From Rhodoferax sp. AJA081-3 (lineage in GTDB: Bacteria; Pseudomonadota; Gammaproteobacteria; Burkholderiales; Burkholderiaceae_C): a stretch of 64,000 nucleotides of DNA. Position 1 is the stretch's first letter; each line of letters opens with the position of its first letter. The position numbers and the translations under genes were made by a program. The notes under the pieces were generated by a model. That model did not search any database. It was not told the origin of the DNA and was given only the letters and a program-made list of their open reading frames with translations. The DNA lies in NCBI RefSeq assembly GCF_017798165.1, contig NZ_CP059068.1:434001-498000 (forward strand), read 5' to 3'. Below are positions 9,023 through 16,995 of the stretch, piece by piece.

Positions 9023-10390
9023 CTAAAACCCCACCGGGGTGCGCACGTATTTGTTTGCCAGGGTGCCGTCACCGACTTGACCATCTCCGTTGTAGCCCCA
9101 GCAGGCGACTGCACCATCTGTTTTGAGTGCGCAGGTGTGGAAGCCGCCAGTGGAGACGGCGGTCACATTGCTTAAGCCCGGTACGGACGTAGGGATGAGT
9201 TTGGTCACCGCCGTGTTGTCGCCCAATTGACCTTGGTTGTTGTCGCCCCAGCAGGCGACCGTGCCATCCGTCTTGACTGCGCATGTGTGGAACAGGCCAG
9301 CCTGAACGGCAACACCACCGGTTAGACCCGGTACGGTGGTCGGGATGAGTTTAATCACCAGCGTGTTGTCGCCCAGTTGACCAGACGCGTTCAGGCCCCA
9401 GCAAGTGACTGCACCATCGGTCCTGAGCGCGCAGGTGTGGTTGCCACCGGCAGTAATGGCAGTGACATTGGCCAAGCCTGGCACGACTGTGGGAAAGGGC
9501 TTGTCCACCACCGTGTTGTCGCCGAGTTGACCGTTCGCGTTAGTTCCCCAACAGGCAACCGTGCCGTCGGTCTTTAGAGCACAGGTGTGGCGATCGCCGG
9601 CGGCCATTGTGGCGACATTGCTTAAGCCCGGAACGACGGTCGGAACGCGCCTGTTCACCACCGTGTTGTCGCCGATTTGACCAAACACGTTACTGCCCCA
9701 GCAGGCGACCATGCCATCTGTTTTGACTGCACAGGTGTGGAACAGTCCCGCGACCAAGGCCGTGACTTTGCTCAGGTTCGGTACCACGGTCGGAACGCGT
9801 TCAATAAAAACTATCACTGACCCGTTGTTACCGAGTTGACCTTGCCTGTTATCGCCCCAACAAGCGACCGTGCCATTGGTTTTGATCGCACAGGTGTGAT
9901 AGCCACCGGTCGCCAAGGTGGTGGCATTGTCAAAGCCCGGTACCGTGGTGGGGATGGGCTTGTTGACTATTGTGTTGTCACCGATTTGACCGTACTTGTT
10001 GTAGCCCCAGCAGGCAACACTGCGATCACTTTTGACAAAGCAGCTGTGGTCTCGACCCAAAGACAAACTCCTCTGACTAATCGGCGTGGCTGACAGCAAT
10101 GCGAACGAATCCAATTGCACCCGCACATTCGTGTAAGTCGCGCCTTGCACTACGACCGACCCCATGGTTAACAGGTTGTTACCCAGATTGAAGGTGTCTG
10201 CGCCGGGCGCTCCGCCATCCACGCCCAGTAGCGTGTACGCATTGATGGTTGCGGATACATCGAGGTAACTCGCATCACCCACCGTAACGGACGACATGGA
10301 CAAGCGATTGGTGCTTGCATCAAAGCTGCTGGCGCTGTAGACATTGGCCGCTCCCAGTAACGCCAACATGGCAGAAAAAACCAGTTTCAT
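9023..10390 (-). CDS. Exported RCC1-repeat (beta-propeller) protein with seven repeats
   Basis: The frame is open further upstream, but the ATG at 10390 is preceded directly by AGGAGGTCAA, a near-perfect Shine-Dalgarno sequence, and opens a signal peptide (MKLVFSAMLALLGAANVYS). It overlaps the upstream stop by 4 bp. The 455-residue product has the same ~100-residue N-terminal module as its downstream paralogue and seven RCC1 repeats with VACWG cores, enough for a complete seven-bladed propeller. One unit carries a small insertion (NNGSVIVFIERVPT). The two genes form a tandem duplication separated by 4 bp. Ligand and location beyond export are unknown. Confidence 0.87.
   Translation of the reverse strand: MKLVFSAMLALLGAANVYSASSFDASTNRLSMSSVTVGDASYLDVSATINAYTLLGVDGGAPGADTFNLGNNLLTMGSVVVQGATYTNVRVQLDSFALLSATPISQRSLSLGRDHSCFVKSDRSVACWGYNKYGQIGDNTIVNKPIPTTVPGFDNATTLATGGYHTCAIKTNGTVACWGDNRQGQLGNNGSVIVFIERVPTVVPNLSKVTALVAGLFHTCAVKTDGMVACWGSNVFGQIGDNTVVNRRVPTVVPGLSNVATMAAGDRHTCALKTDGTVACWGTNANGQLGDNTVVDKPFPTVVPGLANVTAITAGGNHTCALRTDGAVTCWGLNASGQLGDNTLVIKLIPTTVPGLTGGVAVQAGLFHTCAVKTDGTVACWGDNNQGQLGDNTAVTKLIPTSVPGLSNVTAVSTGGFHTCALKTDGAVACWGYNGDGQVGDGTLANKYVRTPVGF
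9055..10075 (-). repeat. Tandem ~150-bp repeats encoding seven RCC1 units
   Basis: Seven head-to-tail units are related to the six in the neighbouring gene. Units of the two genes interleave in similarity, which suggests duplication of the whole gene followed by unit-level exchange or loss. Confidence 0.8.
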
Positions 10391-10872
10391 TTGACCTCCT
10401 TGGGTGCGGTCACCCCGGTGTAGCGTGTGGTGCCGTTGGTGGTACCGGCTGCTAACTTGTAAGGCAGGCCATCGCTGCCAATCCACATGCGTGTACTGCC
10501 ATAGGACTTGCCGCTGACGGTCGTTGTCCAACTGTAGATACGGGTGGAAACCCCGCCGAGCAATTCGCTGCCGACCTGCTTGCAGTCGCTCATCGTCAGG
10601 CCATCGAGTGCGGCAGTTTGCATGGTCTTCAGTAGGGCAGGTGAGATTTTTCTCCAGCCCCTATCCGCTTTGATCCATGCGTCGGGACCGATCTTGATGA
10701 ATTCGCCGGTCAGTCCGGACTCGGCATCCAAGACATTGATGTCGTGCACCGTAGGCGCACGCAGCTTGGCCTGTCCGGCATTGAGGATGGCCTGGCAGGC
10801 TGCATCAGCGGCATGCGCCGCATTCGGCAAAACGACTGCGGCCGCAAGGTATAGAAGGGTTGTAGGTTTCAT
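10387..10872 (-). CDS. Small exported protein, possibly LolA/LppX-like fold
   Basis: The 161-residue product from ATG 10872 has a clean signal peptide (MKPTTLLYLAAAVVLPNAAHA). The mature part alternates strands and includes DAWIKADRGWRKISPALL, one cysteine pair (ACQAIL and SDCKQV), and a C-terminal segment STRMWIGSDGLPYKLA. That last segment resembles lipoprotein-carrier-like proteins that read out 'movement' strands, but this is only a pattern impression. The stop overlaps the start of the seven-repeat RCC1 gene by 4 bp, so the two are coupled. I cannot name the function. Confidence 0.75.
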   Translation of the reverse strand: MKPTTLLYLAAAVVLPNAAHAADAACQAILNAGQAKLRAPTVHDINVLDAESGLTGEFIKIGPDAWIKADRGWRKISPALLKTMQTAALDGLTMSDCKQVGSELLGGVSTRIYSWTTTVSGKSYGSTRMWIGSDGLPYKLAAGTTNGTTRYTGVTAPKEVK

Positions 10873-10982
10873 GTTGTCCCTGTGTGTGCAAGTAGCGGTT
10901 GGAGCTTCGGCGTACCTAACGGAATGCCTGCGTACATAGACCAACGGATTGGCCTTGCCAATCCGGACAGGTGCGAATGAAA

Positions 10983-12077
10983 CTATTTGCCCGCCAGGTA
11001 CAGGGCGTACAGGAAGGCTTTTGAAATCTTGGCTGCGGCGGTCGAACACAGGTGGCCCTGACCGGCGGTATCAATGCCCTGGCCCTTGCTCGGGCAGGCG
11101 GGTGTGGAGCGAATATCGCTGCAGATTTGCCACACACCGTTTTGCTCGCACCGTGCACCCACGGCGTCCGTGCGGCTCTCAATGTCTTGCAGGTCAAAAA
11201 TCACATCATCGGGAAACGTCGTCTGCATCCAGCTGCGCATCTGCATCTTGGGTGTGTTGTAGTTGGTGTCAAAAATCAGCGGCGGCGTCACATGCATCAC
11301 CCGTATGCCATTGCTCTTGAGTTCATCCACCATGGCCTTGTAGCCTGATTGCACCGCACCCAGCGTGCCGCTTTCGATGTCTGCGTAGCCGAATTTGAAT
11401 ACGGCGACGCGCAGATTCGCCTTGTTGGCCAGTGCATTGCTTCGGAAGTAGCTGAACTTCGCAATTGGGTCACCATTGCTGATGCCGTCAAACAGGCCGC
11501 CATACAAGTTGGTCGTGGTGATGAGCATTCCGGGAGCGAAGTATTCGGCCTTGAAACCGTTGGTGGCGGTACCGTCTTCCATGTCCTGGCCCACCGACTG
11601 GTGTAAGAAGAGACTGTTCCAACTGGTCAGGCGGTTGCGTTCAGACTGCGCCAACGCGTCCCACGCCGCGATGCCTGCGCTGCCTACCAGCTTGGTATTC
11701 GATCCGAGGGGCACGGCACTGGCGACCGTGAACCGAAGGGGACTGCTAGAAGCTACCAGCGATAACCGCGCGGAGTAGGCAGTGCCGTCTACGCTGACAT
11801 TGGGCAGATCGACCTCCGCGCCGCTGTAGGTGACCGGGCCGGCGCAGGCAGACGCGGCAAGTGGCGTTGCACTCTCCAGCACCAAGGTTGTGGTGTTGGG
11901 CAGCATTTGCGCGGACGCACCGTAGCGCACATCGCCCACTTGCACTGCCTCCATGGTCAAACGCCCAGAGGCAGACTGAAAAGTCGCGGCGCAATCAGCG
12001 CCATGGGCTGCTAAACCGGTGAGCAGACTCGCCGCGCCCATAGCCAGAGCGGGGAACCGTGAACGAAAACCTTGCAT
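10983..12077 (-). CDS. Exported SGNH-hydrolase-like protein with N-terminal beta motif
   Basis: ATG 12077 is chosen over the in-frame ATG at 12089 because GGAG lies 6 bp before it; it opens a signal peptide ending LTGLAAHGADC. Residues ~35-120 carry the short motif SGRLTMEAVQVGDVRYGAS, the same type as in the two RCC1 proteins. The C-terminal ~220 residues include SLFLHQSVGQDMEDG, IRVMHVTPPLIFDTNY and GQGHLCSTAAAKISKAF, which fit a divergent SGNH/GDSL-type hydrolase with His-Ser in the first block and Asp/His near the end. Substrate unknown. It heads the minus-strand run and diverges from the sigma factor gene. Confidence 0.72.
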   Translation of the reverse strand: MQGFRSRFPALAMGAASLLTGLAAHGADCAATFQSASGRLTMEAVQVGDVRYGASAQMLPNTTTLVLESATPLAASACAGPVTYSGAEVDLPNVSVDGTAYSARLSLVASSSPLRFTVASAVPLGSNTKLVGSAGIAAWDALAQSERNRLTSWNSLFLHQSVGQDMEDGTATNGFKAEYFAPGMLITTTNLYGGLFDGISNGDPIAKFSYFRSNALANKANLRVAVFKFGYADIESGTLGAVQSGYKAMVDELKSNGIRVMHVTPPLIFDTNYNTPKMQMRSWMQTTFPDDVIFDLQDIESRTDAVGARCEQNGVWQICSDIRSTPACPSKGQGIDTAGQGHLCSTAAAKISKAFLYALYLAGK

Positions 12078-12216
12078 AGTGGACTCCATGAAACGTGAGG
12101 GTGAAATGCCTTAGCCATGAATGGCCAACGCAATTCCTGTGGCAAAGCGGACATCCGGCATGCGCGTCGGGTCTGATCAGTGCTTGGAGTGCAGGCTGCG
12201 TGGTAGGATAAATCGC
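12078..12216. promoter_or_regulatory. Divergent promoter region between envelope operon and sigma factor gene
   Basis: This 139-bp gap separates two outward-facing transcription units, so it should hold promoters for both. I see no confident -35/-10 pair or palindrome. A weak ribosome-binding stretch (GGTAGGATA) precedes the sigma factor ATG. Confidence 0.4.
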
Positions 12217-12759
12217 ATGTTTTCCAGCGTTCCCTCTGCCGACAACGATGCCAGCGCGCCAGGCCTAGACTGGAGCGCCGCCTACCCCGAACTGAAAAAA
12301 ATTGCCCGCGCCCGTCTGTACAGTGCGGGTCCTGATGCGGGCCTCAACACCACGGCATTGGTCAATGAAAGCTATTTGCGTCTGGCCGGGCACCTGGAGC
12401 GTTTGGACTTCCGCACCCGTGGTCACTTTTATGCTTACGCGGCGCAGACCATGCGCTCGGTCATTGTGGATCTGGTACGCGAGCGTCAGGCCGAACGGCG
12501 CGGTGGCGATGCATTGCATGTCACGCTGGGTGCTGCGTCAGATCTTGCACATCCGCTGGACGACGAAGCCTTGCATGTAGATGCCGCCCTCACGGCCTTG
12601 TCGGCAGTGGAGCCGCGGTTGGCACAAGTGGTGGAGCTTCGTTACTTCATGGGCCTTACCGATGACGAGATCGCCAATGCCCTGGGCCTTACCGACCGCA
12701 CGGTGCGGCGTGACTGGGAAAAGGCGCGGGCGTTGTTGCAGACGATGCTTTCTTCATGA
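12217..12759 (+). CDS. ECF-type RNA polymerase sigma factor (kinase-linked class)
   Basis: The 180-residue protein has sigma region 2 (LKKIARARLYSAG...NTTALVNESYLRLAG...GHFYAYAAQTMRSVIVDLVRERQAERRGG) and region 4 (LSAVEPRLAQVVELRYFMGLTDDEIANALGLT, then TVRRDWEKARALL). The ALVNESYLRL signature and length fit the ECF group often encoded beside Ser/Thr kinases. No anti-sigma gene is adjacent; instead the next gene, overlapping by 4 bp, encodes a transmembrane kinase. In studied ECF-kinase pairs (EcfP-PknT of Vibrio, EcfK-PknS of Xanthomonas) phosphorylation activates the sigma factor. An upstream in-frame ATG at 12121 exists, but 12217 fits family length. Confidence 0.87.
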   Translation: MFSSVPSADNDASAPGLDWSAAYPELKKIARARLYSAGPDAGLNTTALVNESYLRLAGHLERLDFRTRGHFYAYAAQTMRSVIVDLVRERQAERRGGDALHVTLGAASDLAHPLDDEALHVDAALTALSAVEPRLAQVVELRYFMGLTDDEIANALGLTDRTVRRDWEKARALLQTMLSS

Positions 12760-15557
12760 TGGAGCTGCCGTGTCCGCCGGAGTTGTGGTCTGACTTCTCG
12801 CGACTACTGGACGAGGCAATAGCGTTGCCCGCGAATGAACGCGAACGCTGGCTCAATGAATTGCCAACCGCGCACGAAGCCCTGCTTCCGTATCTGCGCA
12901 AGGTACTTAAGCAGCGGCTGTCGACACAGAACGACGCGGCGCTCCAAACCCCGCACCTGTCGCCAAACACTGCGACCACCAGCAGGCTTGCCGGTGACCC
13001 GATTGGCCCCTATATCTTGATCCGACCACTGGGCAGTGGCGGCATGGGTGAGGTCTGGTTGGCCCGCCGCGCCGATGGCGCCTATGAACGCGAAGTGGCT
13101 CTCAAGTTGCCACACGCCCATTTGCTGGCGGGCGCCTTGCGCGAGCGGTTCACCCGCGAACGCGATATCTTGGCGGCCCTTTCGCATGCCAACATCGCGC
13201 GCTTTTATGACGCGGGTCTGGCCGCTGACGGTCAGCCCTATCTGGTGCTGGAGGCCATAGAAGGTGTGCCCATTACCGATTGGTGCCAGTCCAACAAGTT
13301 ACCGTTGGAGCAAAGGCTGGGTCTGTTCCGGCAAGTACTGATGGCCGTCATGCATGCGCACTCACGCCTGGTAGCGCACCGGGATCTGAAGCCAGCCAAT
13401 GTGCTGGTCACCCCAGCGGGCGAAGTGAAACTGCTCGATTTCGGCATTGCCAAACTGCTGCATGACGAGAGTCGGGTCAATGTGGACACGCTCACCAGCA
13501 TCCAAAGCGCACCGGCAACACCGCGGTATGCTGCGCCCGAGCAACTGACCGGCGCACCGGTGAGTGCCGCGACCGATGTGTATTCGCTGGGGCTGATGCT
13601 GTTCGAACTGTTGGTCGACAAGCCGGCCATAGCAGGTCATGCGTTCGACGCACTGAGGGGCGGGGCGCCCAGGGATTTGCCATTGCCGTCGCAGGGTTGC
13701 GTCGATCCCTCCCGGCGTCGTGGACTCATCGGAGACCTGGACGCCATCGTGCACCGCGCCACACAGCATGAACCCGCGGCGCGATACGAGTCGGTGGCAG
13801 CCATGGCAGACGACATTGACCACTATGAAAACCACAGACCGATTGCCGCCCGGCATATCACCCGCTGGGATCGGGTTGCCAAGTTTGTGCGTCGGCACCG
13901 CCTCCCAGTTGCCTTGTCTACGGCATTGACATTGGCTCTGGTGGCCGGTGTTGCTGGCATTGCCTGGCAGGCGCAGGAGGCCCGCGCCCAGGCGCGCCGC
14001 GCTGAAGCAGTCAAAGACTTTCTGCTTGGCGTCTTCAGTGCGGCCGACCCGCGACTTCCAGCAGAAAAACCCAACGGTCAAACCCCCGCCAAGGCTTTGC
14101 TGGACCGCGCAGTGGCGCGCATCGATGAGCGCTTTGCCGATGACCCCGATTTGCGCATTGAGTTGATGCGCACCGCCGCGGACGTCTACCGCGAGTTGGA
14201 TGAAATGGTTGCGTACCAGTCGCTGCAAGAGCGGCAATTGGCCCTGGTGGTGCAGCGCCATGGGCCTTTGCATGCCAATGTTCTGGATGCGCTGCATGAA
14301 GCAGCGACATTGGCACATGACCGTGGTGATCTGGAGCAATGCCGTACGCTTTTGCGCAAGCTGGACGATAGCTTGCGCCGCGCGAACCAGGATGCCAGTG
14401 AACTGCGCGCCTCTTGGTGGACCACCTGGAGCATTTGCCATCGGGACCAGCCAGCACAGGCTGAACTGCGCAACCAGGCGCTAGAGAAAGCGCAAGCCTT
14501 GTTTGCCCGCGTCGCACCGGGGCAACGCGGCCACGTGACTGCCCTGATCGAAATCGGCAACGAACATGTCTCCCAGAACCGCCTGGGTCTGGGCATTGCA
14601 GCCGGGGAAGCTGCTGCACGCATGGCCGAAGCACTACCCACGCGTAACGAAGCGGAGCTTCAAACAATCTATGGCAACCTGGGCGTCGCCCGCACCCAGT
14701 CTGGCGATTTTGCGGGTGCGGGCGCTGATTTTGGGCGCGCCGCCGCCGTTGCTGCGCGCACCGTGGGCAGCGATTCGCGCAAAACCTGGGCACCACGCAG
14801 CCGTCAGGCCCGTGCGTTGCACCTGGGTGGTGATCGCGCTGCTGCTTGGCCGCTGTTTGATAGCCTGTTGGCAGCGTTGCCACCGCCCAGTGAGCCTTCG
14901 CCAGACGCCCACTACGCACGCGAAGATGCCGGTGAGCGCCTTGCTGCGGAAGGGCGCCCCGCGCTTGCCATTCCACTGCTCCAGCAGGCCGAGCAAGGGT
15001 ATATGCATTCGTCGAATTTTGAGTTTGCCCTGCGGCGTGTGCGACGCCACCTTGGCGATGCGCTGGACAAAGCGGGTCAACACAGCGAGGCCCGTCGCGT
15101 CTTGGCCAGTGCGCTGAAAGATTACGAGACGAACAATCCGCCCAACAGCCAGACGGTTGCCGCCGCCCGCGAGCGCTGGGCACGTTTTCTGCTGGATCAG
15201 GGTGAATTGGCACCTGCGCAGGTTGCCTTCGAAAAAGTGCTTGCCGATGCCGCCGACCCGCACTGGGCCCACGTGGCCCTGGCCCGTGCCGGGTTGGCCC
15301 GCGTCATGCTGGCCCGCAAGCACACTGAAAAGGCGTTGCACTACAGCGCGCAAGCCCTTGGCGATTGGGATCAAATCAAGGGGTTTCGTGATGTACGCAT
15401 GCAGGCTTATCTGTGGCGCGTGCGCGCGGCTGCGCTGGACAATGCTGGCGCACATGCAGAGGCCAAGACACTGCGGGACCGTGCGCTGGCACAAGCCAAG
15501 CGCACCGATGCGCCCGAAAGCCCGACGCTGACACAGACGGTGTATCTGGGGCTTTAA
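12756..15557 (+). CDS. Transmembrane serine/threonine protein kinase with C-terminal TPR-like region
   Basis: This 933-residue Hanks-type kinase has its glycine loop at 93-100 (GSGGMGEV), ATP-binding Lys117, catalytic HRDLKPAN with Asp210, DFG at 228-230 and an APEQ segment in the activation loop. A single membrane helix lies near 382-404 (LSTALTLALVAGVAGIAW). The ~530-residue C-terminal part is helical with TPR-like periodicity and would face the periplasm as a sensor. ATGATG at the start overlaps the sigma factor stop, so the two are translationally coupled. It probably phosphorylates and controls the sigma factor; this is inferred from known kinase-ECF pairs. Confidence 0.9.
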   Translation: MMELPCPPELWSDFSRLLDEAIALPANERERWLNELPTAHEALLPYLRKVLKQRLSTQNDAALQTPHLSPNTATTSRLAGDPIGPYILIRPLGSGGMGEVWLARRADGAYEREVALKLPHAHLLAGALRERFTRERDILAALSHANIARFYDAGLAADGQPYLVLEAIEGVPITDWCQSNKLPLEQRLGLFRQVLMAVMHAHSRLVAHRDLKPANVLVTPAGEVKLLDFGIAKLLHDESRVNVDTLTSIQSAPATPRYAAPEQLTGAPVSAATDVYSLGLMLFELLVDKPAIAGHAFDALRGGAPRDLPLPSQGCVDPSRRRGLIGDLDAIVHRATQHEPAARYESVAAMADDIDHYENHRPIAARHITRWDRVAKFVRRHRLPVALSTALTLALVAGVAGIAWQAQEARAQARRAEAVKDFLLGVFSAADPRLPAEKPNGQTPAKALLDRAVARIDERFADDPDLRIELMRTAADVYRELDEMVAYQSLQERQLALVVQRHGPLHANVLDALHEAATLAHDRGDLEQCRTLLRKLDDSLRRANQDASELRASWWTTWSICHRDQPAQAELRNQALEKAQALFARVAPGQRGHVTALIEIGNEHVSQNRLGLGIAAGEAAARMAEALPTRNEAELQTIYGNLGVARTQSGDFAGAGADFGRAAAVAARTVGSDSRKTWAPRSRQARALHLGGDRAAAWPLFDSLLAALPPPSEPSPDAHYAREDAGERLAAEGRPALAIPLLQQAEQGYMHSSNFEFALRRVRRHLGDALDKAGQHSEARRVLASALKDYETNNPPNSQTVAAARERWARFLLDQGELAPAQVAFEKVLADAADPHWAHVALARAGLARVMLARKHTEKALHYSAQALGDWDQIKGFRDVRMQAYLWRVRAAALDNAGAHAEAKTLRDRALAQAKRTDAPESPTLTQTVYLGL

Positions 15558-15647
15558 GCGCCCATGCTGCGCTATCGCGCCAGAGACAGCTGCCGCCGCC
15601 TGAATCCCTTAAATTCCCGCACAATGTTTTTTTTGGAGATTTAACCC

Positions 15648-16442
15648 ATGACAGCGCGCACCATTCAAAAATTGTTTGACCTCACCGGCAAGACCGCCCT
15701 TATTACTGGCGGCTCGCGCGGCCTGGGCCTGCAGATGGCCCACGCCCTGGGTGAAGCCGGCGCCAAGATCATGCTCAGCTCGCGCAAGGCCGCAGACCTG
15801 GAAGAGTCGGCCGCCGAATTGCAAGCAGCCGGCATCGACGCCCGCTGGATCGCCGCCGACTGCGCCAAAGAAGCCGACATCCATCGCCTGGCCGACGAAA
15901 CCCTGCAACGCATGGGTGATGTGGACATCCTGATCAACAACGCTGGCGCATCCTGGGGTGCTCCGGCCGAAGACCACCCGGCCGAAGCCTGGGACAAGGT
16001 CATGAACCTCAACGTGCGGGGCTACTTTTTGCTGAGCCAGGCCATTGCCAAAAAAAGCATGATCCCGCGCAAGAGCGGCCGCATCATCAACATCGCCTCC
16101 ATCGCCGGTCTGGGCGGCAACCCCACAGCCATGAAGACCATCGCTTACAACACCTCCAAGGGCGCCGTCATCAACTTCACCCGCGCGCTGGCGGCGGAGT
16201 GGGGCGTGTATGGCATCAACGTCAACACCATCTGCCCCGGCTTCTTCAAAACCAAGATGGCCGCCGTGCTGATCGAGACCATGGGTGAAGACAAGATGGC
16301 CGCCCACGCACCGCTCAAGCGTATTGGTGACGACGAAGACCTGAAGGGTTTGACCCTGCTGTTTGCGTCGGACGCGGGCAAACACATCACCGGCCAGTGG
16401 CTGGCCGTGGATGGTGGCGTATCCGTGGTGACCGGTGGCTGA
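15648..16442 (+). CDS. Short-chain dehydrogenase/reductase (gluconate 5-dehydrogenase/RhlG-like)
   Basis: Classical SDR of 264 residues with NAD(P)-binding TGGSRGLG (20-27), NNAG (97-100), and catalytic Ser151, Tyr167 and Lys171. GGSRG with the following basic residue fits NADP preference, but this is not decisive. The C-terminal pattern LASDAGKHITGQWLAVDGG is typical of the family. A good purine-rich ribosome site (TTGGAGA) precedes the ATG. It overlaps the next gene, a thioesterase, by 8 bp, which points to a shared acyl-CoA or ketoacyl pathway. The exact substrate cannot be told. Confidence 0.88.
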   Translation: MTARTIQKLFDLTGKTALITGGSRGLGLQMAHALGEAGAKIMLSSRKAADLEESAAELQAAGIDARWIAADCAKEADIHRLADETLQRMGDVDILINNAGASWGAPAEDHPAEAWDKVMNLNVRGYFLLSQAIAKKSMIPRKSGRIINIASIAGLGGNPTAMKTIAYNTSKGAVINFTRALAAEWGVYGINVNTICPGFFKTKMAAVLIETMGEDKMAAHAPLKRIGDDEDLKGLTLLFASDAGKHITGQWLAVDGGVSVVTGG

Positions 16443-16920
16443 GTCCAAAGATTCCATTTGGGAACGCGCCGTAGGTTTCGGCGTGGACATCCCCTTTGTC
16501 ACGCTGCTGGGCTTCGAACTCACCAAGTTCGAAGGCGGGCAATCGGAAATCAGCTTCGCACCCAAGCCCGAGCACCTGAACTCGTTTTCGGTCACCCACG
16601 GTGGCGCGCTGATGACGCTGTTGGACGTGTCCATGGCCACGGCCGCGCGCAGCCAGGTGCCCGAGATGGGTGTGGTCACCATCGAGATGAAGACCAGCTT
16701 CATGATGCCCGCCATGCCCAGCGCAGGTGCGCTGGTGGCCAAGGGTCAGCTGATGCACCGTACGGCCACCATGGCGTTTACGCAGGCGACGGTGTACGAC
16801 GGCGCGGGCCGCGCCTGCGCCCATGCCACGGGCACCTTCAAGTTTGTGAAGCGCCTGCCCACCGGCACCAAGAGCAGCAACCCGCTGAATGTGCCACCCG
16901 GCCAGATCTCTACAGATTAA
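16435..16920 (+). CDS. PaaI-family hotdog-fold acyl-CoA thioesterase
   Basis: The 161-residue hotdog protein carries the PaaI-type signature HLNSFSVTHGGALMTLLDVSMATAA followed by strands VVTIEMKTSFMMPA and FTQATVYDGAGRACAHATGTF. This fold hydrolyses acyl-CoA thioesters in the cytoplasm. The start is a GTG at 16435 inside the last codons of the upstream SDR gene. The stop codon overlaps a dispersed repeat copy, so the C-terminal tail (GTKSSNPLNVPPGQISTD) ends at the repeat. Confidence 0.85.
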   Translation: MAESKDSIWERAVGFGVDIPFVTLLGFELTKFEGGQSEISFAPKPEHLNSFSVTHGGALMTLLDVSMATAARSQVPEMGVVTIEMKTSFMMPAMPSAGALVAKGQLMHRTATMAFTQATVYDGAGRACAHATGTFKFVKRLPTGTKSSNPLNVPPGQISTD

Positions 16921-16977
16921 ATTGGCCTCTAGCCCCCGTAATCATTCACTCTATTGCTATCTAAGTAATAGTAAATC
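16919..16977 (-). repeat. Dispersed ~60-bp repeat, copy 2
   Basis: On the minus strand it reads TAGATAGCAATAG, a variable stretch, then TTACGGGGGCTAGAGGCCAATTT. It begins within the stop codon of the thioesterase gene and fills most of the gap before the reductase gene. Confidence 0.85.
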
Positions 16978-16995
16978 TATCAGGAGACCACCACC

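Noticed and set aside
7780..10075. Regularly spaced repeats that could suggest a CRISPR array
   Set aside because: Units are ~150 bp, lack alternating unique spacers, and encode RCC1 repeats in frame.
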